Part shown: in pieces, positions 11,901 to 26,632 of the stretch | Layout: every line of letters starts with the position of its first letter | How positions within the stretch are numbered: the first letter of the stretch is position 1 | Source: Metaphire vulgaris | Lineage: Eukaryota; Annelida; Clitellata; Crassiclitellata; Megascolecidae | Assembly: GCA_018105865.1 (NCBI GenBank) | Contig: CM030865.1 | Span: forward strand, 9,343,013-9,407,012 | Reading direction: 5' to 3' | Length of the DNA stretch: 64,000 bases | Made by a program: the position numbers and the translations under genes | Notes under the pieces: generated by a model | Database searches by the model: none | What the model was told of the DNA's origin: nothing | What the model saw: the letters and a program-made list of their open reading frames with translations, nothing else

Positions 11901-14900
11901 TTATATCGATGATCTGAACACAGCATCCATGAATAGACATAACGCCTGTTATATTTATATTAATTTTCAGAATCAACGACGACCGAAACAGGCACCAAGA
12001 CAGCAGAGACCACGACAATCAGTAAGCCTACGTAATTGCCTCTTATACCAGAGTTTTTTGAACTAATGAATGGGTATTAGAGAAGGAAGGTGTTTAGGGC
12101 TGCGCTAGCCGAGTAGTTTAGGAGTCGAGTAGAGTCGATTTTTACTCGAGTCTATAAAACCGGAAATACATGATTTGAAAACGTCACACGTCACATAATG
12201 CTTATTATTTGCCTCAGGGCCATCATTTAACCAAAGCAGAACATTAGATACAGTTACATATCAATTTTCGGATATTCAAGCGTTTTCAAATTTAGTATAA
12301 CAGAAGTTACAGAACAAAAACTATTTTGTACTGGCAAAAAAGAAATGAGTTACAATGTACAACATCTTAACTAATGGCATAAAAATAAGAATAACCTAAA
12401 TAAGACTGATTAATAATTATTTGTAACAAATAACGGTAGGCCAAATTTTAATGAAATTCTTTGTTATTCTTTATTTATCCATTATATTCTTTGTTTAGTT
12501 ATTCTATCAGAGTACTCGACTCCAAAAAATTATCGGAAATTTGAGTCAGTACTGACAGTTACTCGAGTTAAAGCCTAAAGGTGTTACAAGACAATTTTTG
12601 GAGTCTATCAAAAGAAGAAAACTGTCGTACTTTGGCCACATCATGAGGAAGACAGGACCTGTTTGGAAAAAGAAATGATACAAGTACAACTGATGGAAAA
12701 AAGAAAAAAGCAAACCCAGAACCAGAGTTTTCAGGCAATGGACTGGAAAGACAATGGAAATTTTCCGAATGACAGACAACAGAAAACAGTGGAACAATCT
12801 CATTCACGATGCGGTCTACTCTCGTAGCGAGGATGGCTGAAGACAAGACAAGAGTTCCATACGCAACTTTATTAAATGTTCACATAAAATTCTATGCGAC
12901 GATCATAGGCCTAATAGAAGGCGAACGACCGTGCTTGCTCCAAATATAGCATACGATAAAATGCATCAAATATCAAATGGACAGAGATTTTCTAAAATAT
13001 AAAGTTAAAAACTTAAAATTTTCAAATTTTTTAAGTAATGATTGCGCATCATCATCATGTTATCTTTCCTGAGACAGGTTAAAGGCTCCATTGTTTCCAT
13101 TTCTCTCTGTGTCTTGCCTCTTCTTTGATTTCTGCATAGGTTCAGTGGCGGCTCTAGGACTTGGCAAGTGGGGGGCCGTTGGGGTGGCAACTTCTAATCA
13201 TGGGGGCCAACCATTTGTTGTTTAATGGTTAGCATTAAGCATAGGGTCCCAACTGGGGGCCACTTGGGGCCAGACACTTTAGGGGCACGGGCTCCCCTGG
13301 TCGTTCTTAGGTTTGGCTTGGCGAAAAGTTAGATCATCCGGTTCAATAGCATTCTCATTGGTCTTTCTGTCGTTCTTCTTTCTAAAATACATCCTTAAAT
13401 TACTGTTCTGAGCAATATGTCTCCTCTTAGCACAAGTCCAATACAGTTCCTCTCTTTTCCTCTGATGGTGTTAATCAGTGATCCTTGTTCACCCGCCATC
13501 TGTAACACCTCTTCGTTTGACTTTTTTGTCTGTCCACTTGGTCTTATCCATCCTCCTCCACTACCATTATTCAGGGCGAGAATACAAAGCTTATTTAAAT
13601 ATTACGCACAATAAGTTAGTCAGTCATGCCGGTTTAGTGCTGCGTCTTTTCTGGAAAAGCGCGAGACTCGGAGGTCCTAACGCAGGGAAGATGCGAAAAT
13701 TTCCTATTCATGCTCTTACTTCAGCTTATATATATATATATGCTCAAATTGCGCTTTTGAGCGGCGTTTTTCAGTGGCATGTCAACATTTTCCCGTAAAA
13801 AGTCGACGATCACAAAACCTTGTCCTCTCAAGCGTTGTTCCTCTACGTAAAATGTAAGAATACATTTTTAAAAAAATAGCGAAAAGTGCTGAGAAATTTG
13901 CCGTCATTACCAAATATAGGCTATATTCGGATTCGCAATGCGAACAAGAATCGAAGGAAAGTATGGCGCAATAAAAATTGTAATAAATGCGATCCATATG
14001 CGATCATCCAACAACTTCGAACCAAACCGGTTTACTTCGAACCAAACTGGTTTGACATAGAATATGTTCGAATCTTTTAGCGACAGCTACAGAAGCTTCA
14101 ATTTAAGTTAAATCTCTTCGGCGATCTTTGCTTTTTCCGTCACCGTCATAATTTCCATTATTGTGAAGATACTAAATCGCTATTCACATTCCCTAAGATG
14201 ATTAATATATCTCGATGATCAGAACAAGCACTTAAATGCATCAACATAACCCTATTATATTTTATTTTAGAAACAACGACTACGACACCGAGCACAACGA
14301 CAACAACGCCAACAACCACAACGTCAACAACCACAACAACGCCAAAAACGACAACGCCAACGACAACGCCAACAACCACAACGCCAACAACCACAACGCC
14401 AACAACCACAACGCCAACAACCACAACGCCAACAACCACAACGCCGACAACAACAACGCCGACAACAACAAAGCCAACAACAACGCCAACAACAACAAAG
14501 CCAACAACAACGCCAACAACCACAACAACGCCAACAACAACGCCGACAACAACAACGCCGACAACAACAAAGCCAACAACAACGCCAACAACCACAACAA
14601 CGCAACAACAACAACGCCGACAACAACAACGCCGACAACAACAAAACGTAAGTTATGGTCACTTGTGACGCAACTAAATCTTTAATATGTAAAGCCTGTG
14701 GAATTTGCACTCTCTGTTTTGCGATGACTAGAACAATTATGTAGTGGTAACAGCGGTAGCTGTACTATTTATCGTAAATGATTTCAGTGAAGCAGCCCTG
14801 CATATGAAACGACCCAAACAATATGGATTCCCGAGAAAACCCAATACAAAACTATTTTAGAAATGAATAGATATTGTTTAAACTTTTTAAATCTGCCATA

Positions 14901-17900
14901 ATCATCACAATAATTAATTAGCCATACTGTCCAGGGGATCTGCATCGGCATTCTATAGTATGATCAGCCTTAACCAAAAAGTACATCGATGATGACAAGA
15001 ACAAACAAGAATTAACTTTAACTTCGAAATATTTAATTTTAGCACCGACGACGACGATGATGACGACAACAACAACGACAGCCACGTCACGACAATTGGC
15101 AATTGGTCAGTAATGGTTAAAGCAAAAAAGACTCAATTATTTCAATGAAATTTAAATCATAGCATACATGATATACTATCGCAATTATCTAAATCATGCG
15201 AAGATAGCAAAGACGATGCAGTGATGACAACGGGTAGCTGTATCCAGGCCCCTTCAGAGGCTGAAGGAGGCCCAGGCCAGTTGGAATTTTGAGGCCTCTC
15301 CTAGCCTTCCAAACAATTAAAATTTTGACAAGCAAAAAAGGTAATCACCAATTTTGAGGACCGCAGTGTAGCTTTCTAGCTTTCCCAAAATCCCAAAATT
15401 GTCGACAAGCAAAAAAGGTCATCACCAAATTTGAGGCCCCTTCTAGTAGTAGCTATCATGCTTTCTAGCTCTCCCAAAGTTCTAGACAAGGAAACAAAGG
15501 GAGGCCTCCAACAGATGGAGGCCTGGGCCAAATGGCCCTCCTTGCCCCCCTCTGAATGGGCCTGGCTGTATCAGCGAAAGGAAATGCTCTATGATATGTA
15601 GTCTTTAATGCACCCTCTCTCTCTCTGCTGTTCAATGACAAGTATTAACGTTAAATGTAACCAAGTATAGTAATGGACGCTATTGCCAAAACCTCTGGCT
15701 GTAGCTCTTTACCGTTGGTAAATCGGTTTTTAAAAGCGTTATGTCACGTTAAGCTCACAACAACCCATCCACATAACGTTTCGTAACGTTTTCAATGACC
15801 CCACCCACCCACCCTCCAGCGTTACGTAATTATGCAACAGCCCCTAATGTGCATAATATAGTCACATGCATTTAGTCACGTATAATCAGTGATGGGCAAA
15901 AGTTAACTAAAAATTAGTTAACTTTTAGTTAAACTACTTTTTTAGTTGCATCAAAAGTTAAACTGGTTGGGTAAAAGTTTAGTTAAGGCATTAGTTAAAC
16001 TGAAATTCTTTTAGTTAACTGGCAAATAGTTAAACTGGAGTTATTGAGATTCTATGCCACTTTCAGCACAGGCTAAGTCACGCGTAGGCTCTACTTTTTC
16101 ATGTCAACCGCATAATTACCTGTTTCAATTATGAATTATTATTATTATTACCATTATTATTATTATATTTATTGTTAAAATTGTGCTATATGAAATTATG
16201 ATCGTAAATCGTGTTCGTTGCAGCTTGTAGCCTAGTTTTACTAGCTCAGTAGCTCATGTCAAAGTTAAAAAGTTAAAGTCATAAGTTAAACTGCTTTTAA
16301 TTAGTTATCAGTTAAAGTTAAACTACTACAGTGAAAAGTTAGTTACTTAAAGAGTTAAACTGCTTGATTTCCAAAAAAGTTTAGTTAAAGTTTAACTTTA
16401 AAAAATTAGTTAGTGCCCATCACTGCGTATAATTGCCATTTTCTTTTATCCACGGTAATTCCAAACAGTTTAGATCCGATATAGACACTATAAACGTGCA
16501 TGGCCGATCCCTAAAGTGAAATATTTCAATATCTGTTCCAAGCAATTATCGCAATTCTCACAAATGTCTCGCAAGCTTTTAATAACGTGTAATTTAAGTG
16601 AAACTTCCAATGCCGATGCAGTTGTAATTAATTTTTGAAGAAACGACAACGAAAGGGATGAGCACAATTACTTTACAGACCTCATCTGATAAGTAGTGGT
16701 CATTTATAACTAAAAAATTCAAATTATGTGGATTTTAAGCTCTGCATAAAGTCACATGACAAGCATTTAATCACTAAGTGATGGAATAAATCATGACAAT
16801 AAGACTTATGATAACTGAAGTTGCATCAAAGAATGAAAACGTGTCATCATCATGACAATGCGACTAAAGTAACTAAACGATTTGCCAAAGAGAGCGAATA
16901 AATCATCGAGACAATAATAATAATTCTACATATACGGGACGATTTTACTTTTGGGAGGAAATTTCCGAACGACCGTGCTTGGTCCAAATATAAGATACAA
17001 TAAAATGTTCAAATATTGTCATCCTTGTATATTTCCACTCTCCCAAAAAATAAAAGCCCTAAGGTCCTCAGCCTATTTGCACTAGAGGGGCGGGATAAAT
17101 GAGGAGCAGCCCTAAAAATGCTGCCCCAAGTCAACATATACGCAATTTGTGTGGTGGCTTTTTTTACTTTGGGAGGGCTACTAGAAACGGAGATCCAGAG
17201 AAGACCTAGAATACTTTGACTTTTTAGTATCTGAACGGGGATTATGAAATTCGGGAGAAAAACGCATTCAATGTAAGTTTTTTTCAGACGTCTGCGAAAT
17301 GACTTAAAATCAAGAACAAAGACATCAACTTAAGGCAATAATATTATTTCTTAGTTTCAGCTAATTTGCCTCCAATTTAGATTAAAGGCTTAAGTACCAT
17401 CGGGTAAAGCAGTATCATTATCCAAAAGCAACATTTTATGAAATAAGATCAAAAGAGCATAATAATAATAATGTGACTTTAAGTGGTTTAGAAGGCTAAG
17501 TGAAAACCACTGATGTAACCAAATGCATAAGTTAGATTAAAGGCTTAAGTACCATCGGGTAGAGCATATTCAGCTTACTATTAGATCGAGCGAATCTGAT
17601 TGGAATTTGTAACGATTTAAAAACTAAACTCACCACAGATAACTAATCATAAGGCAATTATTTATATGTCCATGTTGGATTTGAATCTCATCTAGGAAAC
17701 CAGTATATATAATCTGGATATTAAACTGATTTTAAGAAAATTGATGTTTTCATTTCAAGAAATTAATAAAACTAACCATACATAGGTGTCGGAAACATGC
17801 TGGGAATGGCTACTAGTGCCACGGTTTCGATCAGTGAAACAAGCACGATAACTCCATACGGTGGGTAATGTTCATTTACTAGAGAAATTAAGCAGCACGG

Positions 17901-20900
17901 TATTAGTCTTGTTTATTGATTGATTGAATGATTGATTGTAACCATTCGAGAAAATATTCGTAAGATAAACCACGGCTTCAGAAAAATAGCAACGATAATC
18001 CATAAGGCGGATGGTCTGTAGGGGTGAGCAAAGAAATTTCCCATTGACTTCTCGAGCGGCTCAAATAATAAGACCTATAGTCTTCTGCCGAAGATTATGT
18101 GATAAATAGTTGAGATATTATTAAGTCATTAACTACTGTATGCCGTAAATAGCATGCATTGGTTTCAACATTTATCAGTTTAAAGATGAAAATGATGATG
18201 TAGAACTGACAGCAGGAATATTTCTAGGATTGTGAATTTGGGGGGTGTCGACCTAAAATTGGAGGGTGTCCGGAGCTAATTAGTATGCATTTTATATGCA
18301 TACCATTGTCACATTATCAAATTTTTGGGGGTGTCGACCTCAAATTGGGGAGTGTTGGGGCGGTGTTAGGGGGTGTAAAAATATCTCTGACTGACAGGCA
18401 AATGAATGAACGTAAGGAAATGCATCACTCCGAGCATCGTCACCAAAACAATCCTCACACACTCATATAATATAAGAAATTCAGATAAAATAAACATTCA
18501 CTTCGCTTTCTGGGCCGAAAATCTGGAACTCCCTCCATCTGGCTGTCAGATCTTCCAATTCATTGAGTATTTTCAGATCTAGGCTTAAAACGCATCTCTT
18601 CCAATTAGCATTTCCTCCATAGTCGGTCTTGCACTTTCCTTCTGACTGATCTCTGGAATGACATGGTCTTTTGCGGATGGATTTGAAGTACCATCGATTG
18701 ATACCCTTAGGTATTAAAACTGGTGCTATAGAAGTGCATAATTATTTTATTTTTATTTATTTATTTACTCCATTATTAGAATATCAGATAAAATGATGCA
18801 ATAAATGTTTTGGCCCACGTAAAAAGAAAATGAAAGCCAACAACCTCAATCACAAACGCATCAAACTTATTGCTATTTAAGAGCCATCTAACATTGTACT
18901 ATATCTACAGTAGTTTCTTGTCGAACTTAATTAAAATATTAATAAAATTAAACAAATGTAGGCCCGTCACTCAGTTCATTATATTTTAAAATTAATTAAC
19001 TATTATGTTTTGGTTTTAAATTAACTTATGTTTGTAACCGTGCAAATACTGTATGTTGAACTAGACTATAAGTTACTATGCGTTACCTACTGTATGTCAA
19101 AGTGTTTTCAGCTGCATTAATATATAAACTCTTGAATTCAGTCTGTCATTTTAGTATGAATTTCATTTGCGCAATAATCAAATCAAGTTATTTATTTGGC
19201 AGGATTTTCACTTCTCATCTTGTAACTTTTTTCCTCTTCATATTTTTATGGCACTTAATAGCGATAACAGTTTCTTCTGTTCTATCCAAAATTGATCTAA
19301 AATGTATAGGGATGGCTACAGCTATATTCATTTGTTCATTTGATTACTAGTGCAAAATCTAGACTTATTGTGATCAATTTCTATAACCTGAATCGAAATA
19401 CAGCTATAATCTGTACATTTTATTTTCCTCAGTGGCGTAGCCAAGATTTCCGGAAGGAATGGGGGTTTGGTTTTGACCGTGACCAACTTCTAAAAATGCT
19501 GACAAGCAAAAAAGATCATCCTCATCTTTCCTTCTTCTATTTTTTCCTTCCAGCTGCTGACAAGCAATAAATGTCGTAACCTCTTGCACCGTTACATTCT
19601 ATTTAGCCAAGGGGTTTCACCCCAAAATCGCGTCTTAAAATAAAAAATGTATAAAGACTCATTACAAATTGCTATCGACAGCCAAGGGGTATAACCCCAA
19701 CCCCTTGGCTACGCCACTGATTTTCATGATCACTCTGTATATTAGTCTAGAAAGGAGTTGAAATAAATATAGGTCGATTAAGTTCAAACAACCCTGGATA
19801 ATTGTTGATATCGAGGACGGAAGCAAGTTTAGCATTGAAACTAAACGAAGCAGGGCGCGATTTATATGGAGAGGGGGATTCCCCCACTGCCCAACTGCAT
19901 CCCCCCTACTGCTACATCCCTTCACTACTACATCCCCCAACTGCTACATTTCCCTAACAACTACATCCCCCAAACTCTCCCCCCCACAAATATTCCCCCC
20001 ACTGCTCCAGTCACAAATCGCACCCTGAGCAATAGGATATAAAATCTTCAAACACGAGTAGTAATTGCTTGATCTTTCCTGTCTGAAATAGTCATCACAG
20101 CCCCAAATTATGTCCATTTCACTATACATTTTGGCAGGAAATTTCATATATGATGAAAACAGCAAAGCATGCATCAGATTAGCGTCTTATTATTTAATTC
20201 TAGAACCAGCGACAACGAAGACTAGCGCAATGAAGGCAGAGGTATCCGCAGCTGGTACGTACAGTGGCCATTTGCGATATGACCATCTCAATAAAATGTA
20301 GATCATAATTCGTGAAGACTTCGTACAGTGCTAAAACTATCGCTGTCATTTCATCATGCGAAGATTGGAGATATAATATCGCGATCACAACGGCAAATGC
20401 ATCCTTCAAGGAAATAGGGGAAGGCGGGGCAAGACGGATCCTAGAGGTAAGATGGATTTCTAAGATAACAACGAACCTAGTGGCGATATTTACCGAGTGA
20501 AGCCATGCGGATATGAACGGAAAACTTAAATGGCTGCATTGACAATAAACATCGCAGAAGTGCACCACATTTCATGTATTTTTAACTCTGCGGTTGTAAG
20601 AATATTTACACTGAAACCGGGTGGTACCGAGTTCATTGGCCAACCCTGTATATGTGATACCAGAGGCGTCACTAAAATTGGCGTCGCCCATTGCGGCAGA
20701 GCCATGGTGCCAATCCTCTTCCATAAAAACAAAAAAACAAATTTACACCATGGACCTCCTTGAGTCCTTCTGTACCGATGGAATCGCTTAGACTATTTAA
20801 GTAAAAGGCAACAACCGTTTTGTCGCTCCATTATCATGCTGTAATCAATGCCACTCCGTGCCAGGGCCGTATTTAGGATTGCGTGGGCCCTGTACCAAAT

Positions 20901-23097
20901 GTCCATGTGGGACCCCGCCAGGCTACCCGTCCCTTCCTCATTAAGCATTGTGACAAGCAAAAATGTTCCCAGCTACTATGTGGAGCCCCCTATATGTGGG
21001 GGCCCTGTTCCATGGAACACGTGGAACATTCCTTAAATACGCTCCTGCCCAGTGTGGTCTGTAACCCCCACAAATTGACGCTGCGGTGTGATACCATAAT
21101 TTAAAAACAATTGTTGTAATCTCATATAATAAGATATAACTGATAGCCTTTATGAGCTCTACTAGCAGTCAGTATCTATCTGTATTGTTATTGTTATTGT
21201 TATTGTTCATGACAATTTATATAGCGCCGTAACATAGCGAGGGCCAAAGTCAAGGGTGCTTTACAATAAACGTGGAAACGAGATGTTGAATAAGTGCGTT
21301 TTTAACTTGTTCGCAAACTCTCCGAAGGAAGTCACAGACGACACGCAGTCCGGCAGTGAATTCCACAGGAGAGGATTTCCGCGCGAGAAAGAGCGTTCTC
21401 CGAACTTGACGGTCTTCGACGGAGGTGGAACGTAAAGTTGAATTCGAGTTCTGGAACGAAGGTATTATTATTATTATTATTATTAGCCGTTGATCTGTCC
21501 ATGCCGGTCTTCGAACAAGCGTTATAAGATATTCCGGGCAGAATGGGTCGTGTAGTCCAGAGCCCGAAACGTTAACCAGCAGCGCTTGAACACGATTCGC
21601 TCCGGGACACGTAGCCAGTGCAACTTGTCCCGGAGTAGTGAGGTCACGTGATCATGCCACAGCACCTGAAGATCACCCGAGAAAAGGCATTGAGAATTGA
21701 TTGGAGCCGAGCGAGCTGACGATCAGGAAGGCCCAGCAGTGTCCCGTTGCAGTAGTCGATTCGTGTTACGACGAAGGCGCGAGCCAGTTGTATGGCGGCC
21801 GCCGTCGAGATGAATCGACGTACCTCTGATCGTTCGGGTTGCCGGAAACACGCTCGTGTCACGTTCTCGACATGGCCCACGAACGACAGCGTCTCATCTA
21901 AAAGTACTCCGAGCAGACGCACCTCCGTCGACGGTTGGATGTCGGCTTCGTCGAGGTGAAGCTCAGTACGAGGGATCAGATGTTTCTTCCTCGGTGTACT
22001 GAACCAGATCAGCTCTGTCTTCCTGGGGTTCAGGGCCAGGCGATTGATGGCGGCCCAACGCGCGATCTCACATATGCAGTCTTTAAGACGCTTCAAGAGA
22101 AGATCGGTCTCCGACGGCAGACAGGAGGTGTCCATCATCGGCATACGCGTGCCAGGATAAACCGAACGATTCGACGATCCGCCCGACATCCGCCACGTAG
22201 AGCACGAATAGGTTGGGCCGAGGGCAAAATATTTGACCCCTGCGGCACGCCGCTGATAACTCTGCGTGAGGCTGACAAGGAACCGCCCCAGGACACTGAC
22301 TGTGTGCGGTCCGCAAGATAGTCCTTCAGCCACGCCAACGCTGGACCCGTGACCCCGAAAGTAAGTTCAAGACGACGAGCAAGCGTAGCATGGTCTACCG
22401 TATCAAAAGCGGCCGAGAAGTCGAGCAGACATAAGAGCGACAGTCCTCCGTTAGCTGTCGAGTCGAAGATGTCGTTAAGTATCTTCAACAAGGCTGTCTC
22501 GGTGGAGTGGCCTTGACGATAGGCCGATTGATGTTTTGGCAATAGGCCATTTCTGATCAGGTAAGTCGCGAGTTGCCTATTAACCAGACGTTCTAGCAGT
22601 TTGGACAGGAACGGGAGATTTGACACTGGACGAAAGTTAGAAACGTCCGACGGGTCGAGACTGTATGTCCATCAATTTTATGTATTTTTAGACATTATTA
22701 GTCAAATGTTCTATCCATTTGCAAATTCGCGCGTGATTGAATCGCGCACTGATAATTGTTTCTTGAAAGGTGATTGTGCAAGTTGGACAAATAGTCCAGA
22801 CATCAAGGAAGAATTCGGAACGGTGCCACAAGCATCTGTAAAGTCACCTGAAGGCTGCCGGACAAAGTGCATCACCGAATACCCTATGTGCCGTGCGATT
22901 GACTTTGGCAACGACTCCATTTGTAACATGCACTACATGGGAGGCTCTGCTCGACTTTTGAAAATGCAAGGAACGATTCATTCGGAAATAAAAGCAGTTC
23001 CATGTGAAGGTAAGTAAGCTTAGTCAAGACCAAACTTTGATATGTAGTATGCAATTAGGCTAGCTTTCTACACAGTATGCAATTAGGTATATATGCA

Positions 23098-23169
<72 letters not shown>

Positions 23170-26100
23170 AGGACAATTTGTATAGCGCTGCACGCATAGT
23201 TTAAAATACCAAAATCAAAAGCGCTTTGACAACGCTGACATGTCAATGACGGTCAGAAGGTGGCGATGTTAAAAATCCACTCTGATGATGGAAAGAACTT
23301 TGCTGCCATGAAGAAGTCCGGTGCTAAGTCCTTGAGAAGCGGTCCTTCAGAGGAAAATTTCAGCCACATAGACATGCTAACGAGGAACGGAAGATGATGT
23401 TACTGTTAAATCTAGATACCTAGGTAGTATGCAATTAGGTTTGCTTTCTACACAGTATGCAATTAGGTATATATGCATACCTAAGTAGTGTGCAATTAGG
23501 TTTGCTTTATACACTTGTAGGCCTATGATTCTTAATGTAAGTCAACTAACGACAAGTCATTATTTAGGTTACTAGCCGAAGTGCCAGCACATTTGAAACA
23601 TTGCTTGACTGTGAAAAGCATGTTTGGCACGAAGTGATTGCTTACCTTAAGACAACTGATAGAAAAATATACAGACGAAAATGATACTGTGTACATCAAT
23701 TTTATTGACTATAAACAAACAGACTTTTGACTCAGTATGGCATGAAGGTTTATGGCAGGCTATGAGAAATATTGGCATAGAAGAAAAACTATTAAACCTA
23801 ATACAAGCAATATACAGGAAAATGGAAAGTGCAGTTAAAGTTGATAAAGACTTATCAGAACGGTTTAATACAGAAGTCAGGAATAGGCATGGATGCATGC
23901 TATCTCCATCTCTCTTCATAGTAATCCTGAAAGTAATCTTTAAAATAGCAACTGAGAACCTAAACATTGGAGTGAATTGTAGTGGAGAAAATATATAAAA
24001 CCTAAAATTTGCAGATGATGTGAGCCTACCCGCGGATAATGTACGAGGATTACAAAGGCTCAGCCAGATCAAGTAAATAGAACTTAAATAAGAAATTTAC
24101 AATTGATCTCACTTCTAGCGAATACAAATCCGTTATTAATGATGATCCTATGCGAGTCCAGGCAACTAGCAGAAAGCTTCCGAATAGCATATATTAGTCA
24201 ATTAATCGTCGACTATTTCGATTTTAAAAATTAACACATTATTAATCGCCTCGGTTATGATTTTTGCCTTAAAAGGTGCCTGTGCAGAGTGGACAGCAAC
24301 TCATAACGTTAGACAATACATAAATACTGGAGCAAAATATTTCACAGAGGAGGAATGCAAGAGAGGTTGCCTTGAAGTGGCCTTTGGATGTGAAGCCGTT
24401 GACTGGATTCTGAAGCAGAACCAATGCTATCATCACTTCATCGGCGGCAATCGTGGTGTATATCCTGAAGTGGGAGTTGTTCACTGGCAAATGAAAAGAG
24501 TGCCGTGTGGTGGTATGCTTAGTGAAAAAACAAGTCATGTACATAGTAATATATAGGTTAACCTTGTAATAACATTGATGTTATTCCGACTGTGGGTCAC
24601 AAAAGGTAAGACGCTCCTTATTTTGGTGAATGAAAATTCTCTCACTGCACTTGTCAGACAAGAGTTCATTTCCATAGCTATTTTGACGATAAGAGACAGG
24701 TGCATTTCTGGGCAACATTAGCTGATCCCACGTTTAAGCAAGATATTTTCCAATTGGACTGTAAGATTCCAGTCTATGAGAATCCTGCTCAGCTACATAG
24801 ATTTTATGCAATTAGAACCGATATTATGGCGATTCAAAAATTTGCATATGATAGAACTCCATAGTAGCCTAGTAGGCCTACTAATTATTTTTTGAAGGAT
24901 CTTTTGGTGGGTTGGTTGTGTTGCATTATGGCAACGTTTAGAGTGACAACTGTATGGATTCTTAAATGTATCAAGCACGTCGTCAAGTTCTGTATGATTT
25001 TAATCATTAAAATTTAAATTTATTTCAATTTGTGCTGTGTATCACAGTGACCGGCGGGCGTTTTTCTAGTTTATCGAGATATTAATTTGTAAAAACTCGT
25101 TTAATGCGCGTTTTATGCAGTATTTGTTGCTTACCGATAAACTTGTTGATTTTGGTTACTTGATGCTCGGTTCGGTTGGGATGGGTTGGGTGAATACTTC
25201 CGTTTACCGGCATGGGTTGGGTTGGGCTGGGTTGGAGAAAAGATGGACTGGGTTCTAAAAAATGGGACCCATGGCCATATCTGATCGCGACGCCATTCAA
25301 TTGTAAACGTTCACAGAAAATAGGGGTATCCAGTGTTTACCAACAAAGTCCGGTTGCTCCGCCCACTGGTGGGCAGAAACCATAGAAACAATTGTCGTCT
25401 ATTAATAGACGCCAATGGCAGAAGCAGATTTCTAGCTGGTGGGCATAGATCAGTGACCATAGAGATTGTTCTGGATACTTCTATTACAACGATGTAGAGA
25501 ACATGGATATTCGATGCATAAACTTAACGTCGCTGTGTATTTTAATTTTAGCATCAATGACGACAGCAAAGTCGAACGCAACTACACCCGAGTAGTTATG
25601 ATCTTTAGCGAAGCATTATGTTCACTAATGTACAGTGGCGGTTCCAGGATTTTTTTGTAGGGGGGGATGAAATGAATTCATAGGAAGTTAGTGGGGAGGA
25701 TGAAACGAGAAGGGAAAACTCAATTAACCTTGCCGAAAAAAGCTGTCAAAAGGAATTTTCTCCATAATTTTACTACACTTTTACCGAAAAATAGGTTGAC
25801 AAGCAAAAAAGGTCATCCGCAGTTTTTTCACCGTAGTTTTGCTAGACTTTTACCCAAAAATAGGCTTCACAAACAAAAAAAAGTCCGGTGGACATCCCCC
25901 TCATCCCCACGTGGAACCGCCACTGCTAATGTAGAAATTACGAGGATTTATTCCCGTTAATAAAGCTATCAGAAGCATGTAATAATACAATGATGGAAAA
26001 GGTGATGTAATGATGATAAAGTGCCATTGTCCTTGGCTTCGTTATGCTTGCGACGCTATATAAATTGGCCTGTACACATGCATGCAAACGTACAAACAAA

Positions 26101-26575
26101 TGTACCCGAAACAACGAAAGAAAAAGGCAATAGCAATGGACAAACCAGATTGCCCACATCGGCATCCTATTATAGACTGACTGTTTGCCCGTCATAGATG
26201 ACGGGGGAGCTTGGCTATTTTCCTACCCGAATTTTTGTAAATGTTGTAATATTTTCCAATAATTAATTTGCCCTTGACCTTAACGCCACAGTTTGATATT
26301 TAGGCCCTACATGGCTTCTAGCTCGCGATAACGCCACACACAGTTCGTCATAGGGAAAGAGCGGCTCGCTTAAATATATTCTTGCATGATAAAAAGTGTT
26401 CTCCTTTAAAAAAGTTTTTTAAGTTTAAAAAAAAGTTTTTTGCATGATAAAAAGTGTTCTCCTTCTCTCCCCTCCTCATCATCATCATGAAGTGCTGTAA
26501 CATGCATTCCTACATATAAAAATGTAAAATGAATGTGATTTTCCTTACGATTTGTTAATGGTACTGTAATTGCAG

Positions 26576-26632
<57 letters not shown>

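Larger units (their letters stand above)
21088..24600 (+). repeat. Segmental duplication, copy 2 (PAN pair block)
   Basis: Counterpart of 6614-8545: GTGTGATACCATAATTTAAA here, GTGTGATACCACAATTAAAA there, then matching 5' flanks and both PAN exons. It is interrupted by a LINE (21181-22662) and an RT fragment (23690-24000). Confidence 0.8.

Noticed and set aside
12105..12565. Inverted CGAGT/ACTCG-rich ends as a MITE
   Set aside because: Arms match only loosely (GAGTCGAGTAGAGTCG versus GAGTACTCGACTCC) and no target duplication is seen.
14158..14710. Val-, Leu-, Asn- and Cys/Arg-rich open frames around the Thr exon
   Set aside because: Shadows of the ACAACGCCA repeat in other frames; only the phase-1 + frame joins good splice sites.
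19078..19350. 90-codon hydrophobic + ORF
   Set aside because: AT-rich intron sequence; no splice sites in a fitting phase and no homology to the paralogs.
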